This document shows positions 1 through 6,714 of a stretch of 7,236 nt of DNA, piece by piece. The DNA comes from Longimicrobium sp. (GTDB taxonomy: Bacteria; Gemmatimonadota; Gemmatimonadetes; Longimicrobiales; Longimicrobiaceae): NCBI GenBank assembly GCA_030446945.1, contig JAUJMI010000188.1, forward strand, positions 1 to 7,236, in the 5' to 3' direction. The notes below the pieces were generated by a model that was given only the letters and a program-made list of their open reading frames with translations, was not told the DNA's origin and searched no databases. Within the stretch, counting starts at the first letter, position 1; each line of letters begins with the position of its first letter. A program made the translations under genes and the position numbers.

Positions 1-38
1 CCCGCCGCGACGCCCACCAAACCGCCCCAATCCATGTA

Positions 39-65
39 GTGGGGCAGCCCTACGTGGCTGCCCAC
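39..65. repeat. Short intergenic hairpin (inverted repeat)
   Basis: The arms GTGGGGCAGCC (39-49) and GGCTGCCCAC (56-65) are inverted copies of each other, with one extra G in the left arm and a six-base loop. No gene surrounds it. It resembles the small palindromic units scattered between genes in many GC-rich bacteria (inference). It could also be the terminator of a gene lying left of the window, but no T or A run follows on either strand, so that is less likely. Confidence 0.5.
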
Positions 66-171
66 GTATACGCATGCGCCGAGGCCCGCGTCCAGGAGCG
101 AAGGCCGCTGGAATCTACACGAATTCCGCCGTCGCGGACTCATGCATCGGGCGGCGCGCGTCCCAACATTT

Positions 172-326
172 TGTCATCCTGAAGGAGCCGCCTCGCCGAA
201 CCCTGCGCCGCACTCCGGACTCCTGCGGTGACCGAGGATCTAGCCGGAGCCGGGCCGCGGTCGCACGCCAGCCCCCCGGAAAGCCCAGTAGATCCTTCGG
301 TCCGCAGCGCGTCACTCAGGATGACA
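172..326. repeat. About 155-bp intergenic element with nested inverted repeats
   Basis: The element is bounded by a perfect 11-bp inverted repeat, TGTCATCCTGA (172-182) and TCAGGATGACA (316-326). Inside it is a second, imperfect pair: GCGGTGACCGAGGATCTA (225-242) against TAGATCCTTCGGTCCGC (289-305), differing only by small indels. The nested design gives a long cruciform or a long RNA hairpin. It has no believable reading frame. The form is typical of non-autonomous dispersed repeats, and I recall similar TGTCATCCTGA-bounded elements in Gemmatimonadota and other GC-rich genomes, but a copy count cannot be made here. The 11-bp ends are short for a transposon, and no target duplication is obvious. 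Confidence 0.6.
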
Positions 327-580
327 CGTCAGGGGGACGCGTGCCGCTCAAGGCGGCGCAAGCCACGTCCGCAGGCGGGCTTCCTCCGGCGTGAACGTCG
401 GCTGCATATGAGCCGAGACGAGCCCCACGCCTTCTCGTTTGCCAATCGCCTCTCCCGTCCACGGTGAGCTCACGCCCGCGATTTCACTCTGTACTCGCGC
501 ACGCTGACCGGACAACTGTGGATGAGAACACGGTCGGCGGTCGCTCACGTGCGCTCCAGCGCCGGCGCGATCGTGCTGCA
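327..580. other. Non-coding stretch, no gene recognised
   Basis: This stretch lies downstream of the minus-strand protease-like gene. Reading frames cross it on both strands, but none has a believable start, a ribosome-binding site or recognisable protein content. A 10-bp palindrome GTGAGCTCAC sits at 464-473. No T run follows a hairpin after the stop codon at 581, so I see no clear terminator for the adjacent gene. Bases 1-38, 66-171 and this stretch together appear to be ordinary intergenic DNA around the repeats. Confidence 0.4.
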
Positions 581-1543
581 TCAACGCCGCTCCACCAAGC
601 CGAACCGCCGGCGCGGCAGGTCGACGATGAGCATATAACGCTCCTCGAAGAGGGCGTTGCCGATGAGGCCGCTCGTGCGGAATCCCCAGTTGCGCGGGTC
701 CAGGCGCTCGGGGCCGGAGGCGAGATGGAAGATGAGCGGGCGATCGAGGGAGGCCGCGCCGATCGACAGGCGGCCCCGGGCAGGTGCGCCGCGCAGCACG
801 ACCGGATCGCCGAACGACGGGACCGTCCACGTGACGTTGTCCGGCTCGCTGCCGGAGCGGCCGGTTGCGTCACGCCAGACCTCCGGGGTCGTGGAGACGG
901 CGAAGAGGCTCGCGCCGGAGTCGTAGAAGAAGTCGTCGTACACCTTCCCGTTCAGCGTGAGCGGGAGGAACATCTTGTCGTTGCGGTACTCGATCGGCAC
1001 CCAGGACGCGCGCCGCTCGATCTCCGGCGGGAGGGGGGCGGTGCTGTCGAGGACGGCGAAGCGCTGGCCAGGAAGGTCCAGCAGGAGCACGCGGCGGAGG
1101 AAGAAATGCAGGCCGAGCGTGCCGATCTTCGGCGCGGGGTCGTCGGCGGACACCGTGTCGCCGGCGTGGCGGCGCTGGTTAATCGGGACATTGTGCAGCG
1201 GGTAGTTGCCGATCGTCCCGTTCACGGACATGCCGCCAGGGGTGACCGACCAGCCGCGCCGCGCGAGGAGCTGCCGCAGGGGAGCCGCGTAGATCCAGAT
1301 CCCCGCGTCCGCGCCAGTGTCGAGCTGCAGCCAGTGGGTTCCGCCAAGGGTGTCGGAGGTGAACGGGACGAGGATACCGGCGTGCTCCACCGTGCGGCCG
1401 GCAATGGCAGCCGGGCTCCAGCGGAAGGGAGTCCAGGCGATCTCCTGCGCGGCGTGGGCCGCTGGAACTTCGGGGCGCGCGGGAGCGGGCGCGCAGCCGG
1501 CGCACAGGAGCGCGGCGGCCAGGAGGAAGCGGCGGGGGATCAT
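581..1543 (-). CDS. Exported two-lobed aspartic-protease-like protein (retropepsin/pepsin-like), putative lipoprotein
   Basis: This is a 320-residue protein. Start: the ATG at 1543 has GGAGG five bases upstream. A longer frame from 1603 would put 20 unlikely residues before the signal peptide. Residues 1-17 form a signal peptide (MIPRR, then a hydrophobic run to CAGC). Cys17 could be lipidated, but Cys at -3 is not standard for a lipobox, so plain secretion is possible. Two similar halves follow. Lobe 1 has the LDTGA motif (Asp75), then GTLG (141-144) and LLLDLPGQRF (153-162). Lobe 2 has YDSGAS (Asp208), then GLIG (292-295) and LIVDLPRRRF (305-314). A D-T/S-G motif followed by a hydrophobic-hydrophobic-Gly motif is the hallmark of each lobe of the aspartic protease fold, so the two aspartates could form one active site. 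It would act outside the cytoplasm; no substrate is known. It lies 75 bases after the preceding gene and may be the last gene of that operon or separately expressed. A non-catalytic relative cannot be excluded. Confidence 0.75.
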   Translation of the reverse strand: MIPRRFLLAAALLCAGCAPAPARPEVPAAHAAQEIAWTPFRWSPAAIAGRTVEHAGILVPFTSDTLGGTHWLQLDTGADAGIWIYAAPLRQLLARRGWSVTPGGMSVNGTIGNYPLHNVPINQRRHAGDTVSADDPAPKIGTLGLHFFLRRVLLLDLPGQRFAVLDSTAPLPPEIERRASWVPIEYRNDKMFLPLTLNGKVYDDFFYDSGASLFAVSTTPEVWRDATGRSGSEPDNVTWTVPSFGDPVVLRGAPARGRLSIGAASLDRPLIFHLASGPERLDPRNWGFRTSGLIGNALFEERYMLIVDLPRRRFGLVERR

Positions 1544-1564
1544 GGCAACCTCCGGAATGCAGGA

Positions 1565-1596
1565 AGCCCACCGAGACAAGATCGTCCCGGTGGGCT
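1565..1596 (-). other. Hairpin between the bL12-CTD-like gene and the protease-like gene
   Basis: AGCCCACCG (1565-1573) pairs with CGGTGGGCT (1588-1596), a perfect 9-bp stem. Beyond one mismatch, a further GAC/GTC pairing (1575-1577 with 1584-1586) closes a six-base loop AAGATC. On the minus strand it lies after the stop at 1619 and about 20 bases before the start at 1543. No T run follows, so it is not a classical intrinsic terminator. It could be a partial terminator, an RNA processing or stability structure, or chance. Confidence 0.4.
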
Positions 1597-1618
1597 CCCG
1601 CAACCGCCGTCCCCGGCG

Positions 1619-1852
1619 TCAGTAGTCGCTCTCGTCCGCTTCCGCGTTGACGCCGAGGGAGGCGAGCTCGGAGGCGAGGTCGTAGGCCTGGTCGGGGTCC
1701 TCGACGCGGAGGGTCATGCGGGCACCGGCGGCGACGGCGTCGGCGATGCGGCGGGCCTCGACGGTGCCCATCCCGGTGTACGCCTGGATGGCGCTGGTGA
1801 GCGCCGCCTGCCGCACGCCGTAGCGCACGCCGGTCATGTGCACCTGCGGCAT
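1619..1852 (-). CDS. Small protein resembling the ribosomal protein bL12 C-terminal domain
   Basis: This 77-residue protein starts at the ATG at 1852, whose A is also the last base of the hisA stop codon (TGATG). GGAGG lies four bases upstream of the ATG inside the end of hisA, so its translation is probably coupled to hisA. I did not recognise a named family at once, but residues about 16-72 follow the pattern of the bL12 C-terminal domain. YTGMGTVEARR (25-35) matches the TGLGLKEAK helix-turn, and it is followed by a strand, a DPDQA helix and a closing LGVNAEA strand. There is no N-terminal dimerisation domain or hinge, so it cannot be the ribosomal stalk protein itself. Its C-terminus is acidic (EADESDY). 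No signal peptide is present, so it is probably cytoplasmic. A longer in-frame start, at 2449, would overlap hisA by about 600 bases and encode low-complexity Arg/Gly sequence, so I rejected it. Function unknown. Confidence 0.7.
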   Translation of the reverse strand: MPQVHMTGVRYGVRQAALTSAIQAYTGMGTVEARRIADAVAAGARMTLRVEDPDQAYDLASELASLGVNAEADESDY

Positions 1853-2613
1853 CACCCCTCCACCAGGCGCACGGCTTCGATCAGGTCGAGTCGTCCCTCG
1901 TAGATGGCCTTCCCCATGATGACGCCGACGGTGCGGATGCCGGCGCGGCGCTCCGCGTAGACCTCCTCCACGTCCTCGATCCCGGAGATCCCGCCGGAGA
2001 CGATGACCTCGGCGCCCGAGAAGCCGGCGAGGGCGGAGGCGATGACGAGGTTGGGGCCCTGCATCATCCCGTCGCGCTCGATGTCGGTGTAGATCAGGGT
2101 GCGCACGCCCATGCCGACCAGGGAGCGGGCGACGTCGAAGAGGTCTTCCCCGCTCTCCTCCGTCCAGCCGCGGGCGGCGGGGCGGCGGCCGCGCGCGTCC
2201 AGGCCGACCGCGATGCGCTCCGCGCCCCAGCGCTCCACGGCGCGGCGGACGAGCTCCGGGTTCTCCAGCGCCGCCGTGCCGATCACCGCCCGCGCGACCC
2301 CCGCCTCCAGCACCTCGGCCAGATCGTCCTCGCTGCGCAGGCCTCCGCCGGTCTGCACGCGCACGGGGACGGCGGCGGCGAGCTCGCGGATCAGCGCGCG
2401 GTTGGAGCCGTCGCCGAAGGCGGCGTCCAGGTCCACCACGTGCACCCACCGCGCGCCCGCATCCGCAAAGGTGCGCGCCATTGCGAGCGGGTCGTCGCTG
2501 TAGACGGTCTCGCTCTCCGCCTCTCCCTTCTGGAGCCGCACGCAGCGGCCGCGGCGCAGGTCGATGGCGGGGAAGAGGTCGAAGCGCGGGCCACGCGCCG
2601 TGGTCTCACTCAC
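1852..2613 (-). CDS. hisA: HisA, phosphoribosylformimino-5-aminoimidazole carboxamide ribotide isomerase
   Basis: The protein has 253 residues, normal for the family. It catalyses the fourth step of histidine biosynthesis, an Amadori isomerisation of ProFAR to PRFAR, in the cytoplasm. It is a (beta-alpha)8 barrel built of two half-barrels. Visible motifs are FPAIDLRRGRCVRL (14-27) with catalytic acid Asp18, QTGGGLR (87-93), GTAA (112-115), GLDARG (137-142) with second catalytic acid Asp139, YTDIERDG (175-182), and the phosphate-binding SGGIS (206-210). Start: GTG at 2613, the only start close to the conserved first strand. It has no clear Shine-Dalgarno sequence but overlaps the end of the peptidase gene by 8 bases, which suggests translational coupling. 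No other his genes are in the window. PriA-type dual activity (HisA plus TrpF) cannot be excluded from sequence, but the WTEES and YTDIERDG regions look like ordinary HisA. Confidence 0.96.
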   Translation of the reverse strand: MSETTARGPRFDLFPAIDLRRGRCVRLQKGEAESETVYSDDPLAMARTFADAGARWVHVVDLDAAFGDGSNRALIRELAAAVPVRVQTGGGLRSEDDLAEVLEAGVARAVIGTAALENPELVRRAVERWGAERIAVGLDARGRRPAARGWTEESGEDLFDVARSLVGMGVRTLIYTDIERDGMMQGPNLVIASALAGFSGAEVIVSGGISGIEDVEEVYAERRAGIRTVGVIMGKAIYEGRLDLIEAVRLVEG

Positions 2614-3895
2614 CGGCGCGCGCGGTCGAGGTGCGCATGGCGAGGCGGGGCGTTCCGGCGCGGTCCATCACGGCCATGCGCTGCTCCACCAGCGCACGGA
2701 AGCGGCCCCTGGCGGACGCCACCACCGGCTCGCCGGTGATGAACCTGATCGTGTTGGGGTTCACCGCCCCGCCGTCGCTGTGGAACTCGTAGTGCAGGTG
2801 CGGCCCGGTGGAGAGCCCGGTGCTCCCCACGTATCCGATCACGTCGCCCTGGTGCACGCGGGTGCCGGCGCGGATGCCCTCGGCGAAGCGCGAGAGGTGC
2901 GCGTAGCGGCTGCCGTAGCCGCGCATGTGCCTGAGCTGCACCACGTTGCCGTACCCGCCGCTCCACCCGGCGCGCGCCACCACGCCGTCGCCCACGGCGC
3001 GCACGGGCGTTCCGCGCGACGCGGCGAAGTCCACGCCCTTGTGCGCGCGGATGCGGTGCAGGATGGGGTGGTAGCGGCCAACGGAAAAAGTGGAGGAGAT
3101 GCGGCGGAACTCCAGCGGGGCGCGGAGGAAGGCGCGGCGCAGCGACTCGCCCTTCCCGTCGAAGTAGTCGTCGCGCCCGTGCTGCCGGAAGAGGTACGCC
3201 TCCTGGAGCTTGCCGCCGACCGCGAACTGCACCGCGAGGACGCGTCCCGAGCGGGCGGTGCCGTCCGGCCGCGCCATCCGCTCGTAGACGATGCGAAAGG
3301 AGTCGCCGGCGCGCAGGTCTCGGGAGAAGTCGAGCTTCCACGCGAAGATCTGGTCGGCCAGCACGTCGGCGATCTGCTGGCGCTCGGCGCGCGGAACGTC
3401 GCCGGCGCCCTCCAGCAGGGCCCGGTAGAGCGACGACTTCACCGTCCCGGCCAGCACAGCCGTGTCGGGGCGCACCTCCACCTCCGCCACGCGCGCCGCC
3501 AGCCCTTCCTTCCCTGCCTCCACCGAGAGGACGTGGTCCGGATCCAGCCCCAGCTCCGCGCGCTTCATCAGCCCGCCAAAGGTAGCCTGCGTGTAGCGCA
3601 GCACCAGCCCCGGCCGCAGCTTGCGCACGTCCTGCACCGCCTCGATCTGCGCGAGAAGGGCGCGGGCCTCCTCGATGTCGAGCCGCGTGCGCCCCATCAG
3701 CTCCGAAAGCGTCTCGCCTTTTCGCAGCGTGTCCGCGTACGACACCTCCACCGGCAGCGGCGCCGCCCTGACCTGCGCGACCGGAACCATCACCGGCCGC
3801 GGCTTCTCCTCACGCGGCTCGTCGCCAATCGACGCGAGCGCCAACCCCAAACCGCCCAACACTCCGAGCGTGAAGAAGCTTTTCGAGTTCGCCAT
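2606..3895 (-). CDS. MepM/Csd3-like murein endopeptidase, M23 family, membrane-anchored
   Basis: This 429-residue protein is predicted to cut peptide crosslinks in peptidoglycan. The E. coli relative MepM cleaves D-Ala-mDAP bonds during wall growth. Residues 6-22 are a hydrophobic signal anchor. Residues 55-102 look like a LysM/OapA-type segment (TLRKGETLSEL and KLRPGLVLRY). Residues about 142-260 match the middle domain of MepM/Csd3 proteins (LAGTVKSSLYRALL, LDFSRDLRAGDSF, DDYFDGKGESL). Residues 261-390 are the catalytic M23 domain: HKGVD supplies zinc ligands His285 and Asp289, HLHYE supplies zinc ligand His368, and His333 (YAHLS) and His366 are the expected catalytic histidines. All key residues are present, so it should be active. 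Start: ATG at 3895 with GGGGAG four bases upstream. It probably heads the unit with hisA and the bL12-CTD-like gene. Its position behind ftsZ fits a role in septal or lateral wall remodelling (inference). Confidence 0.93.
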   Translation of the reverse strand: MANSKSFFTLGVLGGLGLALASIGDEPREEKPRPVMVPVAQVRAAPLPVEVSYADTLRKGETLSELMGRTRLDIEEARALLAQIEAVQDVRKLRPGLVLRYTQATFGGLMKRAELGLDPDHVLSVEAGKEGLAARVAEVEVRPDTAVLAGTVKSSLYRALLEGAGDVPRAERQQIADVLADQIFAWKLDFSRDLRAGDSFRIVYERMARPDGTARSGRVLAVQFAVGGKLQEAYLFRQHGRDDYFDGKGESLRRAFLRAPLEFRRISSTFSVGRYHPILHRIRAHKGVDFAASRGTPVRAVGDGVVARAGWSGGYGNVVQLRHMRGYGSRYAHLSRFAEGIRAGTRVHQGDVIGYVGSTGLSTGPHLHYEFHSDGGAVNPNTIRFITGEPVVASARGRFRALVEQRMAVMDRAGTPRLAMRTSTARAGE

Positions 3896-4037
3896 CCGAC
3901 TCCCCGTGCTTAGATGATCCGAACGGCGGCTTCACACGGAGACACAGAGGGAATGGAAAGAACAGGAGAAGGGCTTCTGTGCTTTGCAGTTGACCCTGCG
4001 GCCTCTGTGTGACGCCTGCCCTTCGCCCGGCATCCAC
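3896..4037 (-). other. Leader of the M23-hisA unit with tandem and inverted repeats
   Basis: This lies between the ftsZ terminator candidate and the peptidase start. It holds a near-tandem pair ACACGGAG (3934-3941) and ACACAGAG (3942-3949). It also holds a 9-bp inverted repeat, ACACAGAGG (3942-3950) with CCTCTGTGT (4002-4010), separated by 51 bases. No gene is visible. A promoter for the peptidase-hisA unit is expected here if the ftsZ terminator works, but I could not find a convincing -35/-10 pair. The repeat resembles a dispersed intergenic motif rather than an operator (inference). Confidence 0.4.
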
Positions 4038-4092
4038 AAAAGCGGGAGCGAAGCGGCCAGGGCGAATTCCTTCGCCCAGGACAGCTTCGCTC
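4038..4092 (-). terminator. Candidate intrinsic terminator downstream of ftsZ
   Basis: A two-part stem lies about 35 bases after the ftsZ stop. The outer arms GAGCGAAGC (4046-4054) and GCTTCGCTC (4084-4092) are perfect 9-bp complements. The inner arms GGGCGAA (4060-4066) and TTCGCCC (4071-4077) form a 7-bp stem with loop TTCC. Read on the minus strand, the structure is followed after four bases by TTTT (4041-4038). The T run is short and slightly displaced, so termination may be partial. This would separate ftsA-ftsZ transcripts from the peptidase-hisA unit. Confidence 0.5.
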
Positions 4093-4126
4093 GTGAAACC
4101 GCGACAACCTAATGCGCCGGCACGTC

Positions 4127-5368
4127 TCAGTCCATCTGCCGGCGGATGAAGGTCGGGATCTCCAGGTCGCTCGGCATGCGCGGGTCCGGGGCGGGGCGCG
4201 GCGGCGGGAACTTGTGCACCGGAGTGCTCCCCGCCGACTCACGGCCGTTGGACCCCTGTGTCTCCATCGGCGCCGGCGGCGGCGAGACGGGGCCCGACGG
4301 CATCACCTGCCGCGTGCCGTACATCGGCGTCGCCTGCGTGCGCGGCTCCACCGGGGTGCGCGTGGCGCGGAAGTCCGGGCGGATCACGTTGTCCGACCGC
4401 TCGAGCTCCTCCTTCTCGAAGCCCGTGGCGATCACCGTGACGCGCACCTCTTCCTTCATGTTGCTGTCGTGCACCGCGCCGAAGATGATCTCGGCGTCGT
4501 CGCCGGCGGCTTCCTGGATGATGGTCGAGATGGTCGTCACCTCGTCGATCGCCAGGTCCATCCCGCCGGTGATGTTGATGAGCACCCCGGCCGCGCCCTT
4601 GATGGAGATGTTGTCCAGCAGCGGCGACGAGATCGCCTCCTGCGCCGCCTCCACCGCGCGGTTCTCCCCCTTGCCGAACCCCGTGCCCATGAGCGCCGTG
4701 CCCCGGTTGCTCATCACCGTGCGCACGTCGGCGAAGTCCACGTTCACCTCGCCCGTCACGCGGATCAGATCCGAGATCCCCTGCGTGGCGTGCAGCAGCA
4801 CTTCGTCGGCCTTCTTGAGCGCGTCCTTGAACGAGGTGCCTTTCCCGACGACCGAAAGCAGGCGCTCGTTTGGCACCACGATCATCGTGTCCGCGCAGCG
4901 CTTCAGCTCCGCGAGGCCCAGCTCGGCCTGCTTGAGGCGCTTCTTCCCCTCGAACATGAAGGGCTTGGTGACGATGGCGATGGTGAGCGCCCCCATCTCG
5001 CGGGCCATCTCGGCGATCACCGGCGCCGCGCCGGTGCCGGTGCCGCCGCCCATCCCCGCGGTGATGAAGACGAGGTCCGCGCCGTCCAGCGCCTTGCGCA
5101 GCTCGTCGGCGTTCTCCTCCAGCGCCAGGCGCCCGATCTCCGGACGCGCCCCGGCGCCGAGCCCGCGCGTGAGCTTCTGCCCGATCTGCAGCTTGATGGG
5201 GCACTTGCTCGTCTTCAGGACCTGGGCGTCCGTGTTCACGCTGATGAACTCGACCCCCTCCAGGTCCTCCTCGATCATCCGGTTGACGGCGTTGCCGCCG
5301 CCCCCGCCCACGCCCACCACCTTCATGCGGGCGTTCTGCGGCATCAGCTCTTCGTACTCGAAGATCAT
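4127..5368 (-). CDS. ftsZ: Cell division protein FtsZ
   Basis: This is a 413-residue tubulin-like GTPase that polymerises at midcell and recruits the divisome. The GTP-binding domain starts with [15 protein letters not shown] (16-30). The tubulin signature GGGTGTG lies at 107-113. The T7 loop NVDFADV (209-215) carries the catalytic Asp211 and Asp214. The globular core ends near residue 320. A Pro-rich variable linker of about 75 residues follows, ending in the conserved C-terminal peptide [11 protein letters not shown] (401-411), which binds FtsA and other tethers. Length and motifs are normal. Start: ATG at 5368 with GGAGG eight bases upstream. Later in-frame Met9 and Met15 have less suitable context. 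It lies 76 bases after ftsA. A TATAAC at 5405-5410 (minus strand) resembles a -10 box but has no good -35 partner, so a private promoter is unproven. Confidence 0.99.
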   Translation of the reverse strand: MIFEYEELMPQNARMKVVGVGGGGGNAVNRMIEEDLEGVEFISVNTDAQVLKTSKCPIKLQIGQKLTRGLGAGARPEIGRLALEENADELRKALDGADLVFITAGMGGGTGTGAAPVIAEMAREMGALTIAIVTKPFMFEGKKRLKQAELGLAELKRCADTMIVVPNERLLSVVGKGTSFKDALKKADEVLLHATQGISDLIRVTGEVNVDFADVRTVMSNRGTALMGTGFGKGENRAVEAAQEAISSPLLDNISIKGAAGVLINITGGMDLAIDEVTTISTIIQEAAGDDAEIIFGAVHDSNMKEEVRVTVIATGFEKEELERSDNVIRPDFRATRTPVEPRTQATPMYGTRQVMPSGPVSPPPAPMETQGSNGRESAGSTPVHKFPPPRPAPDPRMPSDLEIPTFIRRQMD

Positions 5369-5444
5369 CCTCTAGTCCTCCAGGCGCGTGGGAGGGACGT
5401 GCTCGTTATAGCTTTGGGGCATGCTCTATCCAGGGGCTCCACGG

Positions 5445-6704
5445 TCAAAAGAAGTCCGTGAGCCAGTCTTTCATCCACTTGATGACGCCGTTGACAGAGG
5501 AGTTAACGGGCGCGCTCCCTTCGGGAGATTCCGAGATGAGTCGGCGGGATCCATACAGCGCGAGTCCTGCGGCGGATGCAAATTTGGGGCGGCGGACCGA
5601 ATCCGCAAGGCCGCCGAGACCCTCCCCCGGCACCCCGATGCGCACGGGCCCGGCGAAGCTCCGCTCGGCCAGCTCCACGATCCCGTGCAGCGACGCTCCG
5701 CCCCCGGTCAGCACGATGCCGCCGGCCAGCTCCGGGGCGAGGCCGCTCCTCTCCAGCTCGGCGGCGACGAGCCCAAAGATCTCGTCCATCCGCTGCTCGA
5801 TGATGTGCGCCAGCAGCTCGCGCGCGATGTGGCGGGTCTGCCCCGCGGCCGCCGCGGCGACTTCAAAGGTCTCGTTCGGGTCCACCAGGTCCGCGCGGGC
5901 GGCGCCGAAGCGCTCCTTTGCGCGCCCCGCCTCCGCGTAGGGAAGGGAGAGCCCCTTGGCGATGTCGTTGGTGACCGTGGCGCCGCCCCAGGGGAGGGAG
6001 GCCAGGTGGCGCACCTTGCGCTCGTAGAAGATGGCCACGTCGGTGGTCCCGCCGCCAAGCTCCACCAGCACGGTGCCGATCTCCTTCTCGTCCTCGCTCA
6101 TGACGGCCATGGACGAAGCGAGCGGCTCCAGCACCAGCTCGGCCACCTCGTAGCCGGCCCGGCTCACGGCCTTGCGGATGTTCTGCGCCGCGGGTCCCGA
6201 TCCGGTCACGATGAACACTTCCGCCTCCAGCCGCGTCCCCGCCATCCCCACGGGATCGCGGATGCCGTTCTGGGAGTCGACGATGTATTCCTGCGGGATG
6301 GCGTGGATCAGCTCGCGGTCGGTGGGGATCACCACCGCCCGCGCCACCTCGTGCACTCGGTCCACGTCGCCGGGGCGGATCTCGCCGTCCGTGCCGGGGC
6401 TGCGCGCCACGGCCACGACGCCGGTGGAGGGCCAGGCATGGATGTGCTCCCCGGCGATCCCGGTGAAGACGCGCTCCACCTTGACCCCGGCCATCAGCTC
6501 GGCCTCCTGGATCGCCTTGCGGACGGATTCCGTGGTGGCCTCGATGTCGGTGACGATCTCGCGGCGGATGCCTCCCGTGCGCGCCTGTCCCACCCCCAGG
6601 ATCTTGACCTGGGCGCGGTGGATGGAATCGCCGGTCACCTCCGCGATGACCACGGCGGTCTTGCTGGAGCCGATGTCCAGTCCTGCGACGAGTTGAGGGC
6701 GCAT
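5445..6704 (-). CDS. ftsA: Cell division protein FtsA
   Basis: This is a 419-residue actin-like ATPase that tethers FtsZ filaments to the inner face of the membrane and links them to the periplasmic divisome. Motifs in order are phosphate-1 LDIGSSKTAVV (9-19); the SHS2/1C subdomain at about 85-165, including FTGIAGEHI (80-88); phosphate-2 ELGGGTTDVAIF (215-226); and the adenosine motif GGIVLTGGGASLHG (328-341). The C-terminus VNGVIKWMKDWLTDFF (404-419) is the amphipathic membrane-targeting helix, so the protein is complete. Start: ATG at 6704, fixed by the phosphate-1 motif only eight residues later. The bases before it (CTTCCCTTCCGG) contain no Shine-Dalgarno sequence, in contrast to ftsZ. 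It lies 95 bases after the ftsQ stop, across a repeat-rich spacer, and is normally cotranscribed with ftsQ and ftsZ. Confidence 0.99.
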   Translation of the reverse strand: MRPQLVAGLDIGSSKTAVVIAEVTGDSIHRAQVKILGVGQARTGGIRREIVTDIEATTESVRKAIQEAELMAGVKVERVFTGIAGEHIHAWPSTGVVAVARSPGTDGEIRPGDVDRVHEVARAVVIPTDRELIHAIPQEYIVDSQNGIRDPVGMAGTRLEAEVFIVTGSGPAAQNIRKAVSRAGYEVAELVLEPLASSMAVMSEDEKEIGTVLVELGGGTTDVAIFYERKVRHLASLPWGGATVTNDIAKGLSLPYAEAGRAKERFGAARADLVDPNETFEVAAAAAGQTRHIARELLAHIIEQRMDEIFGLVAAELERSGLAPELAGGIVLTGGGASLHGIVELAERSFAGPVRIGVPGEGLGGLADSVRRPKFASAAGLALYGSRRLISESPEGSAPVNSSVNGVIKWMKDWLTDFF

Positions 6705-6714
6705 CCGGAAGGGA

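Noticed and set aside
348..830. 160-residue minus-strand frame overlapping the end of the protease-like gene
   Set aside because: Most of it is out of frame within a supported gene, and the remaining tail matches nothing I recognise and has no start of its own.
464..1903. 479-residue plus-strand open frame
   Set aside because: It is antisense to the protease-like gene, the small gene and the end of hisA. It is rich in Arg, Gly and Glu with no recognisable motif, as expected from a shadow frame in GC-rich DNA.
1619..2449. 276-residue minus-strand frame starting inside hisA
   Set aside because: Its first 200 residues are Arg/Gly/Ala-rich shadow sequence of hisA. Only the last 77 codons, from the ATG at 1852 with its own ribosome-binding site, look like a gene.
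2564..3913. 449-residue plus-strand open frame
   Set aside because: It is antisense to the well-supported M23 peptidase and made of low-complexity His/Arg/Ala sequence, with no domain.
5405..5410. TATAAC as a -10 box for ftsZ on the minus strand
   Set aside because: No -35-like hexamer lies at 16-19 bases. The TTGACC at the end of ftsA is about 32 bases away, too far for a promoter.
4112..5461. 449- and 409-residue plus-strand open frames
   Set aside because: Both are antisense to ftsZ, whose motifs are complete. Neither has a ribosome-binding site or a recognisable family.
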